From Pseudomonas paraversuta (GTDB taxonomy: Bacteria; Pseudomonadota; Gammaproteobacteria; Pseudomonadales; Pseudomonadaceae): a stretch of 64,000 nt of DNA. Within the stretch, counting starts at the first letter, position 1, and every line of letters starts with the position of its first letter. This document shows positions 24,901 to 35,600 of this stretch, one piece after another. The notes under the pieces were generated by a model. It was not told where the DNA came from. It searched no databases and saw nothing but the letters and a program-made list of their open reading frames with translations. The position numbers and the translations under genes were made by a program. Location: positions 1 through 64,000 of the forward strand of contig NZ_CAJFCL010000002.1 of the NCBI RefSeq assembly GCF_904063065.1, read 5' to 3'.

Positions 24901-26416
24901 CCAATGGCTGGCCCGGGTCAGCGAGGATTCATTGAGCCTGTTCGAACAGGCGGACTTGCCCTTCGAACAGATCGTCGATGCCAGCGCCGTGCCCCGCCAG
25001 CGCAACCCGCTGGTGCAGGCGCTGTTCGTGCTGCACAGCATGCCCCGGGGTCAGTTCGCGGTGCCGGGGCTGAGTGCCGAACTGCTGGCCGCGCCCGCCC
25101 AGACCTCGAAGTTCGACATGGCCCTGTTCCTGACGCCCAACCCCCGGGGGCTGGGCGGCGAGTGGGTATTCGCCACGGCGATCCTCGATGAGGCGCGGGT
25201 GCGCTGCTGGGTCGAGGCCTGGGTCGATCTGCTGGGTCAAATCCTCGCCGACCCCGAGCGTTCCCTCGACAGCCTGACCCTCGGCGCCTTGCAGCCCGCG
25301 GTTGCAGCGCCGGTCAGCGGGCGCTCGCGGCTGGAGGCCAGGCGCGACAAGCTGAAGTCCTTTGCCCGTCCGAGCACGCCGCCGGTGGCGGAGGCTGCCG
25401 TGCGCTGCACGCCGCTGAATGCCGGCTGCGAGTTGCCGCTGGTGATCGAGCCAGTCAGTGCCGATCTCGACCCCTGCGTGTGGGCCAGCCTCAACCGAGA
25501 GTTCATTGAAACCAGCCTGCGCCGGCATGCCGGCCTGCTGTTCCGTGGCTTCGGCCTGAGCACCGCGCAAGACTTCGAAGCCTTCGCCGAGGCCATCCAG
25601 CCGGGCCTGTATGGCGCCTATGGCGACTTGCCGAAGAAAGAGGGCGGGCGCAATACCTACCGCTCCACGCCATACCCCGAGCGGCAGATGATCCTGTTCC
25701 ACAACGAAAGCGCGCACCTGCGACGCTGGCCGCGCAAGCAGTGGTTCTTCTGCGAGCAGCCATCGCCGGTGGGCGGTGCCACACCTATCGTCGACTGCCG
25801 GGCGATGTACCGCGCCTTGCCGGCCGCGCTGGCCGAGACCTTCGAACGCAAGGGACTGTTGTATGTGCGCACCTTCACCCCGGGCTTCGATGTGGACTGG
25901 CGCGACTTCTACAAAACCGAGCAGCGTGCCGTGGTCGAGGCCACCTGCCGCGAGCAGGGCGTGGCGTTCGAATGGCTGGCCAATGGCGGCCTGCAGACCC
26001 GCACCCCTTGCCCGGCAGTGATCCGCCACCCCTACACCGGGGAAAAGTCCTTTTTCAACCAGGTCCAGCTGCACCACGACTATTGCCTGCAAGCCGACGT
26101 GCGCCGCGACCTGCTGGGCATAGTCGGTGCCGGGTACATGCCGCGGCAGGTGTATTTCGGTGATGGCACGCCCATCGATGACCTGGTCATGGAACAACTG
26201 GGCCAGCTCTACGAAGCCTGCGCGGTGCGCTTCGACTGGCAGCGCGGGGATGTGGTGATGCTCGACAACATGCTGGTGGCCCACGCCCGGGACCCGTTCG
26301 AAGGCCCGCGGCGGATCGTCGTGGCCATGGGCGAAATGACCGACCGTAGCGTGTTCGATGACGCTGCCCAAGACAACGAAGAGCGCTCGGGCCAATCGGC
26401 CGGGCTGCCTGTTTAA
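21944..26416 (+). CDS. Loading NRPS: fatty-acyl-AMP ligase, carrier, condensation and TauD hydroxylase domains
   Basis: The 1490-aa protein starts at an ATG with AGGAGG 10 nt upstream. Domains in order: FAAL (about 10-570; YTSGSTSEPKGVEVTH, WLPLYHDMGLIGG, GYWRNPEAT); carrier (about 585-660; GGHSLAA, phosphopantetheine Ser621); condensation (about 675-1110; HHLIGDG at 813-819); TauD-type hydroxylase (about 1160-1470; His1253-x-Glu1255 and His1447). The FAAL should activate a fatty acid and load it on the carrier, and the condensation domain passes it to the Asp of the next protein, making a lipopeptide. The fused hydroxylase is of the aspartyl type. Which of the two Asp residues (module 1 or module 7) it modifies cannot be settled from sequence. 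Confidence 0.9.
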   Translation: MAIPHQPQPQSLIEMLAQRAEQQGDQLALRFLGDGNQTTELYTYAQLDARVRHLAACLGQHAGEGDRVLLLLTNGPDYIVAFFACLYAGLIAVPAYPPERNRQFHTERLQGMAMDAEPSLILCEHAALDASRLLRDGLTLASLPALASVQDLEAQAPRAWQPRAVPGDAIAMLQYTSGSTSEPKGVEVTHANLLDNQCLLQMGFGTRPGDVFVSWLPLYHDMGLIGGMLQPIYAGVPLVLLTTQHFLARPARWLEAIHRYGGTLSGGPDFAFRLCTESVRDSLLAELDLSQWRVAFCGSEPVRADTLADFVERFSPAGLAATTVHPCYGLAEATLMVTSNTRGGPYYTLHVDHEQLALGRVVPDPHGSEMVSSGGLLFDDQVRLMDPQTLQPVAENSVGEIWVRGPSVARGYWRNPEATARTFLDLPDGRWLRSGDLAFLHQGGLFITSRAKDVIIIRGQNRYPQDIEKAVEQGVEAVRKGRVAAFPVQVDGRECIGIAAEIGRSVQKKFDPQVLIEAIDRVVSETQQEPASVIALLEPAALPKTTSGKLQRSACRQRLETGELGAYHVYRRPVLSRSGAAPAGAAPLGHTEQRLAAIWSEVLEGAEISRDDIFLAVGGHSLAAVQVLARVRTEFNVELPLSALFAASPLARLAAMVDAAPRLAAGVPLQALHVSGPQAMSPVQRSLWLAQQLGGEQAGAAYNMVAQLRLCGELRVDALQAALAGVLQRQASLRSAFVPGPDGVALVHCAGQVELALPVLDLSGLRDGEQTTALAVAEAEAAGQPFDLQRAPLLRATLLRLGAQEYRLLLSMHHLIGDGWSFGVLVQELGAGYQAQLAGSQSALAPLSIQYSDYAAWQNARAGSAERQRERDFWADYLQGAPQQLALPTDRARPSAPHTGGASVAFQLDAEQVGRLEALGRAHGASLFMVLRGAFDWLLHRLTGQDDLIYGTDIAGRPRTELEQLIGFFVNIVPLRARVRPQQSFNQWLARVSEDSLSLFEQADLPFEQIVDASAVPRQRNPLVQALFVLHSMPRGQFAVPGLSAELLAAPAQTSKFDMALFLTPNPRGLGGEWVFATAILDEARVRCWVEAWVDLLGQILADPERSLDSLTLGALQPAVAAPVSGRSRLEARRDKLKSFARPSTPPVAEAAVRCTPLNAGCELPLVIEPVSADLDPCVWASLNREFIETSLRRHAGLLFRGFGLSTAQDFEAFAEAIQPGLYGAYGDLPKKEGGRNTYRSTPYPERQMILFHNESAHLRRWPRKQWFFCEQPSPVGGATPIVDCRAMYRALPAALAETFERKGLLYVRTFTPGFDVDWRDFYKTEQRAVVEATCREQGVAFEWLANGGLQTRTPCPAVIRHPYTGEKSFFNQVQLHHDYCLQADVRRDLLGIVGAGYMPRQVYFGDGTPIDDLVMEQLGQLYEACAVRFDWQRGDVVMLDNMLVAHARDPFEGPRRIVVAMGEMTDRSVFDDAAQDNEERSGQSAGLPV

Positions 26417-26426
26417 GGACACTGTG

Positions 26427-29400
26427 ATGAATGATTTGAGTCTTGATTTGACCGCACCACAGACCCTGGCCCTGAGCCCCGAGCAGCGTGCCTGCCTGCT
26501 CGGCCATGATCCGGCCCGGGCTGACGCCGGCAGCCATCGACTGCGCCTGGCGCTGACTGCGGCACAGGTGCCGGCGGACATCCAGGCGGCCCTGCAAGGC
26601 TATTCGGCGAGCCAGCCGATTCTCGCCGCCTGCTGGCTGCAAGTACCGGGGTTGCGTGGTTGGCGTCAGGCCTTGCCCAATCAGGGTGGGGCAATACGCT
26701 GGGTCGGGCTGGACACCCAGGCAGCGGCCTTGAACCTGGCCCCGGACGAGGTGCTGGCGGTCAGCCAGCGTACCCTGGCCAACGGCGGGGTCGAGCTGGA
26801 ATTCGTTGCCGCTGCCCTGGCCCTGGACCCACCGAGCCTGGAGCAACTGGTGGCTGAGGTATTGGCGCTGGCCAATGGTGAGGCGCCGACCTTCAACGAA
26901 GTGGGCTACGAACACTATGTGCAATGGCGCCAGGACATGGCCGCCGATGCAGACGCTGCCCAGGGCCGTGCCTATTGGCAACACGCCGGGGTTGATCCGG
27001 CCCGGGGTGACGCCCTGCATCTGGGCCTGCGCGGCAACCCGCAGCCCTCAGGGGCGCTGCGTCAGACCCTGCAGCTGGAAGTGCCGCTGTCGGATCTGGG
27101 TGGCGCCCTGGCCCTGGCCGACTTCCTCGGCCAGCCTCTGGACTTGGTGCTGCAAGGCTTGTGGTGGGTGCTGCTGGGGCGCCTGAGCGGTCAGCGCGGT
27201 TTTGTCGCTGGCTGGTTGCATGATTGCCGCAGCGACTACGACCACTTCGAGAACACCCTGGGGGTGTTCGAAAAAATCCTGCCGTTGCGGGTCGAGCTGG
27301 ACCCGGCGCGCCATCTCGGCGAATGGTTGCAACAGGCCGAAGAACGCCTGGGGGATCATCTGGGCTGGCAGGAGTACTGCCCGATCGAGGCGCCCACCAG
27401 CGCCGCGCCGCTGCTGGCGGGGTTTGTCTTTGAACAGGCGCACATCGATCCACGCCAGGTGCTTGCCTATCCGCACCGGGGGGCCTTCGAATTGTTGTTG
27501 AGTGCCCGGGTCCGGGGCCAGACCCTGTTCCTGAATATCCAGGCCAATGGCGCGGCCTACAGCGCCGCCAGTATCGAGGTGCTGCTGGAACAGTACCGCA
27601 CCCTGCTGCAACAGCTGCCGGGTGATGGCGCCGTGACCCTCGACGACCTGGAGCCGGTGGGCGCCCGGGAGCGCCAGCGGCTGTCGGGCCTGGCCCCGCA
27701 GCAGCCGGTGCAGAGCAATGAGGGGCTGGCGCAGTGTCTGGCCCGGCATGCCCGGCAAACCCCGCAGGCCATGGCCCTCAGCGATGGCCGGCAGCAGCTG
27801 GATTATGCCGGCTTGCAGCAGACCGTCACACGCATGGCCGGCTGGTTGCAAGGGCAGGGTGTCGGCGTGGGGCAATGCGTGGCCATCGAGACCGAGCGCT
27901 CGTTGCAAGGGGTGCTGCATATCCTTGCGGTGCTGGTGGCCGGGGCTTACTACTTGCCGCTGGAACCGGCCTGGCCGGCGGAGCGCCGTCACGATCTGTT
28001 GACCCGCGCCGAACCGGCACTGGTGCTGTGCGATCCGGCGTCCAGCAGTGCTCGCGGCCCCTGGCCGAGCGCCAGTCTGGAGCAGGCGGGCAGGGATGCC
28101 GAATTGCCGTTCCAGGCACCGCAACTGACTGACCGGCACCTGGCGTACCTGCTATTTACGTCCGGCTCGACCGGGGCACCCAAGGGCGTGCTTGTGGAGC
28201 ACGGCGCGCTGGGCAACTACGCCCGCTCGGCCAGCGCAGCCCTCGGTCTGCAAGCCGGCATGCGCCTGGCACTCACCAGTCCGCTAAGCGTCGACCTGGG
28301 CCACACCTTGCTGTTCGGCGCCTGGCAGGTCGGCGCCGGGCTGGTCATCGCCGCCGCGGAGGATCTTGTGGATGGCGCGGCATTCAGCCGCTTTTTGCTT
28401 CGGGAACGACCGGACGTGGCGAAATTCGTGCCTTCGCACCTGGCGGCCTTGCTCGAAGGACATACCCCGCCGTTGCCCGAAACCCTGATCCTGGGGGGCG
28501 AAGCCACGCCGCAACGTCTGGTGGAGCAACTGTTCAAGCGGGCGCCGGGCTTGCGCCTGTTCAACCACTACGGCCCCACCGAAACCACGGTCGGGGTGAT
28601 GTTTCACCCCCTGCGGGCCGACGCCCCGGACCGCGATGAGCGGGTGCCCCTGAGCCGTATCCTTGACGGCAATCGCGTGTACCTGCTGGACCAGCGCCTG
28701 CGACTGGTACCCACCGGTGCCCTGGGTGAGCTGTACATCGGCGGAGCCCAGCTATGCCGTGGCTACCTGGGGCAAGCCAGTGCCGAGTGCTTTATCGAGG
28801 ATCCGTTCCTGGCGGGGCAGCGTCTGTATCGCTCCGGCGACCTGGGCCGTTATCGGGCCGAAGGCGGCCTGCAACTGGTTGGCCGTCAGGACCAGCAGGT
28901 CAAGTTGCGCGGCCAGCGCATCGAGCTGGGTGAAATCGAGGCGGCGCTGCTGGCCTTGCCCGGGGTCGAACAGGCTGTGGCCCGGCTGTGGTCGCCCGGC
29001 GATGGCGCGGCCAGCCTGATCGCCTATGTGGTGCTCAACGAGGATGCCGCTGAGGGTGCCCTGGAACAGTTGCCCCGGGCCCTGGCCGCGCGCCTGCCTG
29101 AAGCCCTGTGCCCGGCGCGCTTGCTGGCCATGCCGAGCCTGCCCCGTCTGGCCAACGGCAAGGTCGATCGCTCTGCCTTGCCCGATCCGGGCCAGCAGGT
29201 ACCCCGGCAACCGGTACGGGCCCCCACCAGCGAACTGCAAGCCTGCCTGCGCGATGCCATGGCCGAATTGCTGGAGTGCCCGCCGGACACTTTGGGGGTG
29301 GACCACGACTTCTTTGAGGCCGGTGGCCACTCACTGCTGGTGATCAAGCTGGTGGCACGCCTGCGAACGATGTTCAAGCTCGAAGTCGCCCCCGGGCTGG

Positions 29401-29573
29401 TGTTCGATCATCCCAGTGCCGCCGGTCTGGCCGAGGCCCTCGGTGAACTTGCAGAGCCCCTGCGCCTGGAAAAGATCGCTCGCCTGCGGCGCGAGCTCGA
29501 CAGTCTCAGCGATCAACAACGCGCCGAGCTACTGGCCCAGGCCCGCGCCGCCCGGGGCCTGACGACCCACTGA
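26427..29573 (+). CDS. NRPS module 1: interface-type condensation-like domain, A (Asp), carrier
   Basis: From the ATG at 26427 the protein has 1048 aa. The N-terminal ~430 residues have the condensation fold but lack the HHxxxDG motif; the aligned stretch reads AALALDP (129-135), so both histidines are missing. This fits the interface domains that recruit aspartate beta-hydroxylases. The A domain (about 450-930; FTSGSTGAPKG, FNHYGPTETTVG) has pocket residues read by alignment to PheA as D-L-T-K-I-G-H-V-G-K, the aspartate code. The carrier Ser is 969 (GGHSLLV). It accepts the acyl chain through the condensation domain of the preceding protein, 10 bp upstream. A terminator-like hairpin follows the stop codon. 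Confidence 0.88.
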   Translation: MNDLSLDLTAPQTLALSPEQRACLLGHDPARADAGSHRLRLALTAAQVPADIQAALQGYSASQPILAACWLQVPGLRGWRQALPNQGGAIRWVGLDTQAAALNLAPDEVLAVSQRTLANGGVELEFVAAALALDPPSLEQLVAEVLALANGEAPTFNEVGYEHYVQWRQDMAADADAAQGRAYWQHAGVDPARGDALHLGLRGNPQPSGALRQTLQLEVPLSDLGGALALADFLGQPLDLVLQGLWWVLLGRLSGQRGFVAGWLHDCRSDYDHFENTLGVFEKILPLRVELDPARHLGEWLQQAEERLGDHLGWQEYCPIEAPTSAAPLLAGFVFEQAHIDPRQVLAYPHRGAFELLLSARVRGQTLFLNIQANGAAYSAASIEVLLEQYRTLLQQLPGDGAVTLDDLEPVGARERQRLSGLAPQQPVQSNEGLAQCLARHARQTPQAMALSDGRQQLDYAGLQQTVTRMAGWLQGQGVGVGQCVAIETERSLQGVLHILAVLVAGAYYLPLEPAWPAERRHDLLTRAEPALVLCDPASSSARGPWPSASLEQAGRDAELPFQAPQLTDRHLAYLLFTSGSTGAPKGVLVEHGALGNYARSASAALGLQAGMRLALTSPLSVDLGHTLLFGAWQVGAGLVIAAAEDLVDGAAFSRFLLRERPDVAKFVPSHLAALLEGHTPPLPETLILGGEATPQRLVEQLFKRAPGLRLFNHYGPTETTVGVMFHPLRADAPDRDERVPLSRILDGNRVYLLDQRLRLVPTGALGELYIGGAQLCRGYLGQASAECFIEDPFLAGQRLYRSGDLGRYRAEGGLQLVGRQDQQVKLRGQRIELGEIEAALLALPGVEQAVARLWSPGDGAASLIAYVVLNEDAAEGALEQLPRALAARLPEALCPARLLAMPSLPRLANGKVDRSALPDPGQQVPRQPVRAPTSELQACLRDAMAELLECPPDTLGVDHDFFEAGGHSLLVIKLVARLRTMFKLEVAPGLVFDHPSAAGLAEALGELAEPLRLEKIARLRRELDSLSDQQRAELLAQARAARGLTTH

Positions 29574-29579
29574 AAACAG

Positions 29580-29602
29580 GCCGGCTGAGGCCGGCTTTTT
29601 TT
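29580..29602 (+). terminator. Terminator-like hairpin inside the NRPS operon
   Basis: GCCGGC (29580-29585), loop TGAG, GCCGGC (29590-29595) and then seven T residues (29596-29602) form an intrinsic terminator between NRPS modules 1 and 2. The arms can extend by G-U and A-U pairs into the U-tract. It lies 7 bp after a stop codon and 20 bp before the next start, where no promoter motif is visible. Confidence 0.65.
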
Positions 29603-29621
29603 ATTCCGCACTGGATTGACC

Positions 29622-32600
29622 ATGACCGATATCGACCGCGACCTATTGCTTGCCCTGTTACTTGATGATGACGCGCCAGCCGCACCCGTCGGGCCGGGCC
29701 GGCGCACCGAGCCGGGGCCGGCGCCGCTGTCATTCGCCCAGCGCCGCTTGTGGTTTCTCCAGCAGTACGAAGTACAGAGCCCGGCCTATAACTCGGCCCG
29801 GGCGCTGCGGATTCAGGGCCGGCCGGATGTCGGGGCCCTGGAGGCCGCCTTGCGCCGCCTGATCGAGCGCCATGCCAGCCTGCGCACCCGCTTCGTGCTG
29901 GTGGATGAGCAGCCGCTGCAGGTCATCGAACCCGCTTTGGATTTTCATCTTGAATGCGTGACCCTGGCGGCCGGCGCCGACCTGCAAGCCGAACTGCGCC
30001 AGCGGGTTGCCGTGCCGTTTGACCTCGGTTGCGCACCGTTGCTGCGGGCCAGCCTGTTGTGCGACGGCGAGGGGGCGGTGTTGCTGTTGTGCCTGCACCA
30101 CATCGTTGCCGATGCCTGGTCCAACCCGTTGCTGATCGCCGACCTGGGCCGGGCCTATGCCGCGGCTCTGGACGGCAATGACCGGCCGTTGCCGGGTTTG
30201 TCCCTGGAGTACGCCGACTACGCGACCTGGCAGCGCCAGCACTTTGCTGGCCAGGGCGCTGCTGCAGGCCAGGGCTACTGGCGCCAGTACCTGGGCCAGG
30301 AGGTGCCGGTGCTGGAATTGCCCAGCGACCGCCCGCGCAGCGCAGCGCCACGGTTGCAGGCTGCGCGCCATGATCTCCGGCTGCCGGACGCTGTGGCCCG
30401 GGCGCTGCGTGAATGGTGCCGGGCGCAACATTGCTCGCCCTTCGTGCTACTGCTGGGGGCCTGGCAAGTACTGCTGGCGCGCTACAGCGGCCAGCGCGAT
30501 TTCGCGGTCGGTGTGCCCAACGCCGCACGCAGCCATGCCCAGGTCCAGGAGATTGTCGGGTTCTTCGTCAACACCCAGGTCTATCGCGCCCGGCTCGATC
30601 CGCAACTGACCACCCGCGAGCTGTGCAGCCGCCTGCGGGATGAAAGCCGGATTGCCCTGGAACACTCGGACTTTCCCTTCGAGTGCGTGCTGGACGGTCT
30701 CAACCTGACCCGCGACCTGCGCCACACGGCGCTGTTCCAGGTGCTGTTCAACTTCCGCCACTCACGGGACGCCCAGCCCTTGCAGTTGCCGGGGCTGGAG
30801 GTGGAGGTGCTGGATGTCGAGCTGGAAAGCGCGCGTTTCGACCTGACCCTGGATGTTATCGCCGGCCCAGACGCCATCGATTGTCGTCTGGAGTATGTGA
30901 CTGAGCTCTACGACGCCCCGACCATTGAGCGCCTCGGCCAGCACCTGTGCCAGCTGCTGCAGGGCATGCTCGCAGCGCCCGACCGTCCGGTGTTCAGCCT
31001 GCCGTTGCTGGACGCTGGCGAGCAGGCGCAGCTCGCTACATGGAACGCGACAGCGAGCCGCTACCCCGAGTACCCGAACCTTCCTGCCCTGATTGCGCAA
31101 CAGGTGCGTGCCACCCCCGATGCCCTGGCACTGGTGTATGGCCACACGCAACTGAGCTATGGCGAGCTGGATGCCCGGGCCAATCAGCTGGCCCACTGGC
31201 TGCAAGGCCAGGGCATTGCTCCGGACGTGCCGGTGGCGGTGTGCGCCGAGCGCTCGGTGGAATTGGTGGTGGCGCTGTTGGGGGTGATCAAGGCCGGTGG
31301 CGCGTACCTGCCCCTGGACCCGGATCTGCCCCTTGAGCGTCTGCAAGGGATGCTGGCCGACAGTGGCAGCCCGTTGTTGCTGACCCAGAAATACTTACTG
31401 GAGAAGTGGTCCGGCGCTACCGATGTACCGGTACATGCACTGGGAAACCTGGCGCTGGCGACCCAGCCGCAGACCGCGCCCCGGGTCGATATCGCCCCGG
31501 AAAACCTGGTGTACTGCCTGTATACCTCGGGTTCCACCGGCAAGCCCAAGGCCGTCGGTAATCGCCATGCCGGGTTGCTCAATCGCCTGCAATGGATGCA
31601 GGACGAATACGGATTAAATGCCAGCGACCGGGTGCTGCAAAAAACCCCCTATAGCTTCGATGTCTCGGTCTGGGAGTTCTTCTGGCCGCTGCTCAGCGGC
31701 GCGGCACTGGTGATGGCGCCGCCGGGTGCCCACCGTGATCCACAGGCCTTGCGTGAACTGATCGTCGCGCACGGCATCACCACGCTGCACTTCGTGCCGT
31801 CGATGTTGCAGGCCTTTGTGTCTGCCGGCGAACTGCCCCTTTGCACCTCACTGAAGCGGATCATTTGCAGCGGTGAAGCCTTGCCGGCCGAGTTGCAGCG
31901 TCAGGTGCTGGGACAAACCGCCAGCCAGTTGCATAACCTCTACGGCCCGACCGAAGCGGCCATCGACGTCACTTTCTGGGCCTGCCGCCAAGACGGCAAC
32001 AGCGTGCCCATTGGCCGCCCGATCGCCAATACGCAAATCCATATTCTCGATGCCGAGCTCAATCCTGTGCCGGTGGGAGTGGCAGGTGAGCTGTACATCG
32101 CCGGAGTCAATCTGGCCCGGGGTTATCTGGGTCGTCCCGGGTTGACCGCCGAGCGCTTTGTCGCCAATCCCTACGGCGCTCCCGGGGAGCGCATGTACCG
32201 CAGTGGCGACCTGGCACGCTGGCGCGCCGACGGTGCCATCGATTACCTGGGCCGTCTCGATCATCAGGTCAAATTGCGCGGCCTGCGTATCGAACTGGGG
32301 GAGATTGAAGCGCTGTTGCTGAGCCATGCCAATGTTCAGGAAAGCGTGGTCATAGCCCGGGACGACAAGCTGATCGGCTACTGGGTGGGCGCTGCCATCG
32401 AGGAGGATGCCCTCAAGGCCCATCTGGCCCGCCACCTTCCTGAATACATGGTGCCGTGGCGTTTGCTGCAGTTGGAGGCGATGCCGCTGTCGGCCAACGG
32501 CAAGCTGGATCGCAAGCAGTTGCCGCAACCCCAGGGGCAGGTGACCGAAGACTATGTGGCACCCGCCAGCGAAATCCAGCAGACCCTGGCGACCATCTGG

Positions 32601-35600
32601 GGCGAGGTGCTGGGTCAGGAACAGGTCGGGATCAGCGACAATTTCTTCGAGCTGGGGGGCGATTCCATTCTGTCCCTGCAAGTGATCAGCCGGATGCGCC
32701 GCGCCGGTTGGCAGCTCAATCCGCGGGACCTGTTCGAGCATCAAACCATCGCTGCCCTGGCCCGTGTCGCTGTGCCTCTGGAGCAGGCCAGCGCTGACAG
32801 CGGTCCGGTTCAGGGCGCGGCCCCGGTCACCCCGATTCAGGCGCATTTTTTCGCCCAGGCGGTGCCGGTTGCGGGCCACTGGAACCAGGCATTATTGCTG
32901 CGCCCGCTGCACAGCCTGGAGCCTGCTGCTCTGGATGAGGCACTGACCGCGCTGTTCGCCCACCACGATGCTTTGCGCCTGCAGTTCCGGCAGCTGGACG
33001 GGCAGTGGAGCGCCAGTCATGGCACCGACGCCCCCGGGTTGCTGGAGTGCTTGACCCTGAGCCGGCCTGAGGCGATCAGCGCCGTATGCGAAGCGGCCCA
33101 GCGCGGTTTTCAATTGGGTCAGGGGCCTTTGTTCAAGGCAGTGCTGATGCAACTGGGCGATGGCCAGCAACGGCTGTTGCTGGTGGCCCATCACCTGGTG
33201 GTGGATGGCGTGTCCTGGCGCATCCTGCTCGAAGATCTGGCACAGCTTTATACCCAGGCGCTGGCCGGTTCAGCGCTGCATCTGGCTGCGCGTACCAGCA
33301 GCTTCAAGGCCTGGGGCGAGCACCTGGCAAGCTGGCAGCGCCAAGGGCTGGGCGACAGCGAGCTGGCCTACTGGCAAGCGTATGCCGAGACCACGGCAAC
33401 CCCGTTGCGGGTGCCGCGCCCCCAAGGCAGCCGTGCCCTCGGCGCGACGGCCCGGGTGCAGGTGCAGCTCGACCCGGCGCGGACCCGCGCCTTGCTGGGG
33501 ACGGCCCACGCGGCCTATCGCACGCGGATCGACGAACTGCTGCTGGCCGCGCTGGCCCGTACCCTGTGCCAATGGAGTGGTCAGCCGGCACTGGACATCC
33601 TCCTGGAAAGTCACGGCCGCACACCGGGGCCCGATGCCCCGACCCAACTGGACCTGAGCCGCAGCGTCGGCTGGTTCACCGCCCTGTACCCGTTGCGCCT
33701 GGCCCCCGGCAGCCGCGCACCCGGTGAAGCGATCAAGGCGATCAAGGAACAAGTGCGCCAGGTGCCCGGCCAGGGCCTGGGCTACGGCGTGTTGCGCTAT
33801 CTGGGCGAGGACGATCTGGCCCGCCGGCTGGCGTGCCGCACGGCGCCGCAAATCACCTTCAACTATCTGGGGCAGTTCGACCCGGGCCGCCTGGCCGACG
33901 GCCTGTTCGACCTGGCCGGAGAACACCTCGGTGCGTCCCTGGACCCGAGTGCCGATGCCGACAGCGAATGGGTGATCACCGGTCAAGTGCGCGACGGCTG
34001 CCTGCAACTGAGCTGGCGCTATGGCTGCGAGCGTTTCGACAGCGAGCTGGTGCAAGGTCTGGCCGAGGACTACCTGGCGAGCCTGGGCACGCTGATCGAC
34101 CATTGCCTGAGCCCCGGCGCTGCCGGGGTCACACCCTCGGACTTCCCGCTGGCGAGCATCAGTCAGGCGCAACTGGACGCACTGCCGGTGGCCGCCGCCG
34201 ACCTCGAAGACCTTTACCCCTTGTCACCGCTGCAACAGGGCATGCTGTTTCATGCCCTGCAAGGCGCCGCGGGCAGTGCCTATGTCAATCAGGTCTGCGT
34301 GCCGCTGAGCGATGTCGATGGCCTGCGCTTCGCCGCAGCCTGGGAGCGGGTCAGCCATGAGCACGGGATCCTGCGGGCCGGTTTCGCCTGGGAAGGCGAC
34401 TTGCCCCAGCCCCTGCAATGGATCCACCGCCAGTTACCTTCGCCGGTGCGCCATCTTGACTGGCGCGAACGCGGCGCCGAACAGGCGCGCCTGGAACTGG
34501 CCGAACTGGCCGATGCCGAGCGCGATCAGGGCTTCGACCTGCGCCGGCCACCGCTGCAACGGGTGTTGCTGGTGCGTCTGGGCGAAAGCGCCTACCAATT
34601 GATCTGGACCCGCCATCACATCCTGCTCGATGGCTGGGCCACGGCGCGCCTGATCGAAGAAGTGCTGTTGCATTACCGCGGTCAGACGCCCGCGGCGGGG
34701 GCCAGCCGCTACCGCGATTACCTGGCCTGGCTGGGCCGTCAGGATGGCGCGTCGAGCCAGCAATTCTGGAGCCAGCAACTGTGCGAGCTGGAGCAACCGA
34801 CCCTGCTGGCCGATGCCTTGCCGGCGGTACCGGCCCGCAGCGGGCATGGTGACCTGCGCCTGCAACTGGCCCCGGACGTGACCTCGGCGCTGGGGGTGTT
34901 TGCCCGACGCGAGCGGGTGACCCTCAACACCTTGCTGCAAGGTGCCTGGAGCCTGTTGTTGCAGCGCTACAGCGGGCAGCGCAGCGTGGCTTTCGGCGCC
35001 ACTGTGGCCGGTCGCCCGACCGCCCTGGCCGATGCCGAGCGCGTGCTGGGGCTGTTTATCAATACCTTGCCGATCATTCAGGCGCCCGGGCCGCAGCGCT
35101 TGCTGGGGGACTGGCTGCGGGATTTGCAATCGCTGAACCTGGCGGTACGTGAGCATGAACATACGCCGCTGTTCGATATCCAGCGTTGGGCCGGGCAGGG
35201 TGGCCGGGCGCTGTTCGACACTGTGCTGGTGTTCGAGAACTACCCGGTGGACAGCGCCCTGCGCAGCGGCAGCGGCGTGCAATTCGGCCAGGTGATTTCG
35301 CGGGAAACCACCCATTACCCCTTGACTGTGGTGATCCACGCGGGTGACACCCTGGACCTGCAATTGAGTTACCTGTTGAGTGCCTTCGACCCTGCCAGCG
35401 TGGCGCGCCTCGGTGAGCATTTGCAGAACCTGCTGCTGGCCATGGCGGCCGAGGCGCAGGGGCCGTCAAAGGTGCGCCTTGGCCAGTTGCAGATGCTCGA
35501 TAACGCAGAACAGCAGCGGCTCTCGCAGTGGAACGCGACCCGGTTCAACTATGCGCAGTACCCGAGCCTGCCAGCCTTGATTGCCGAACAGGTGCGCGCC

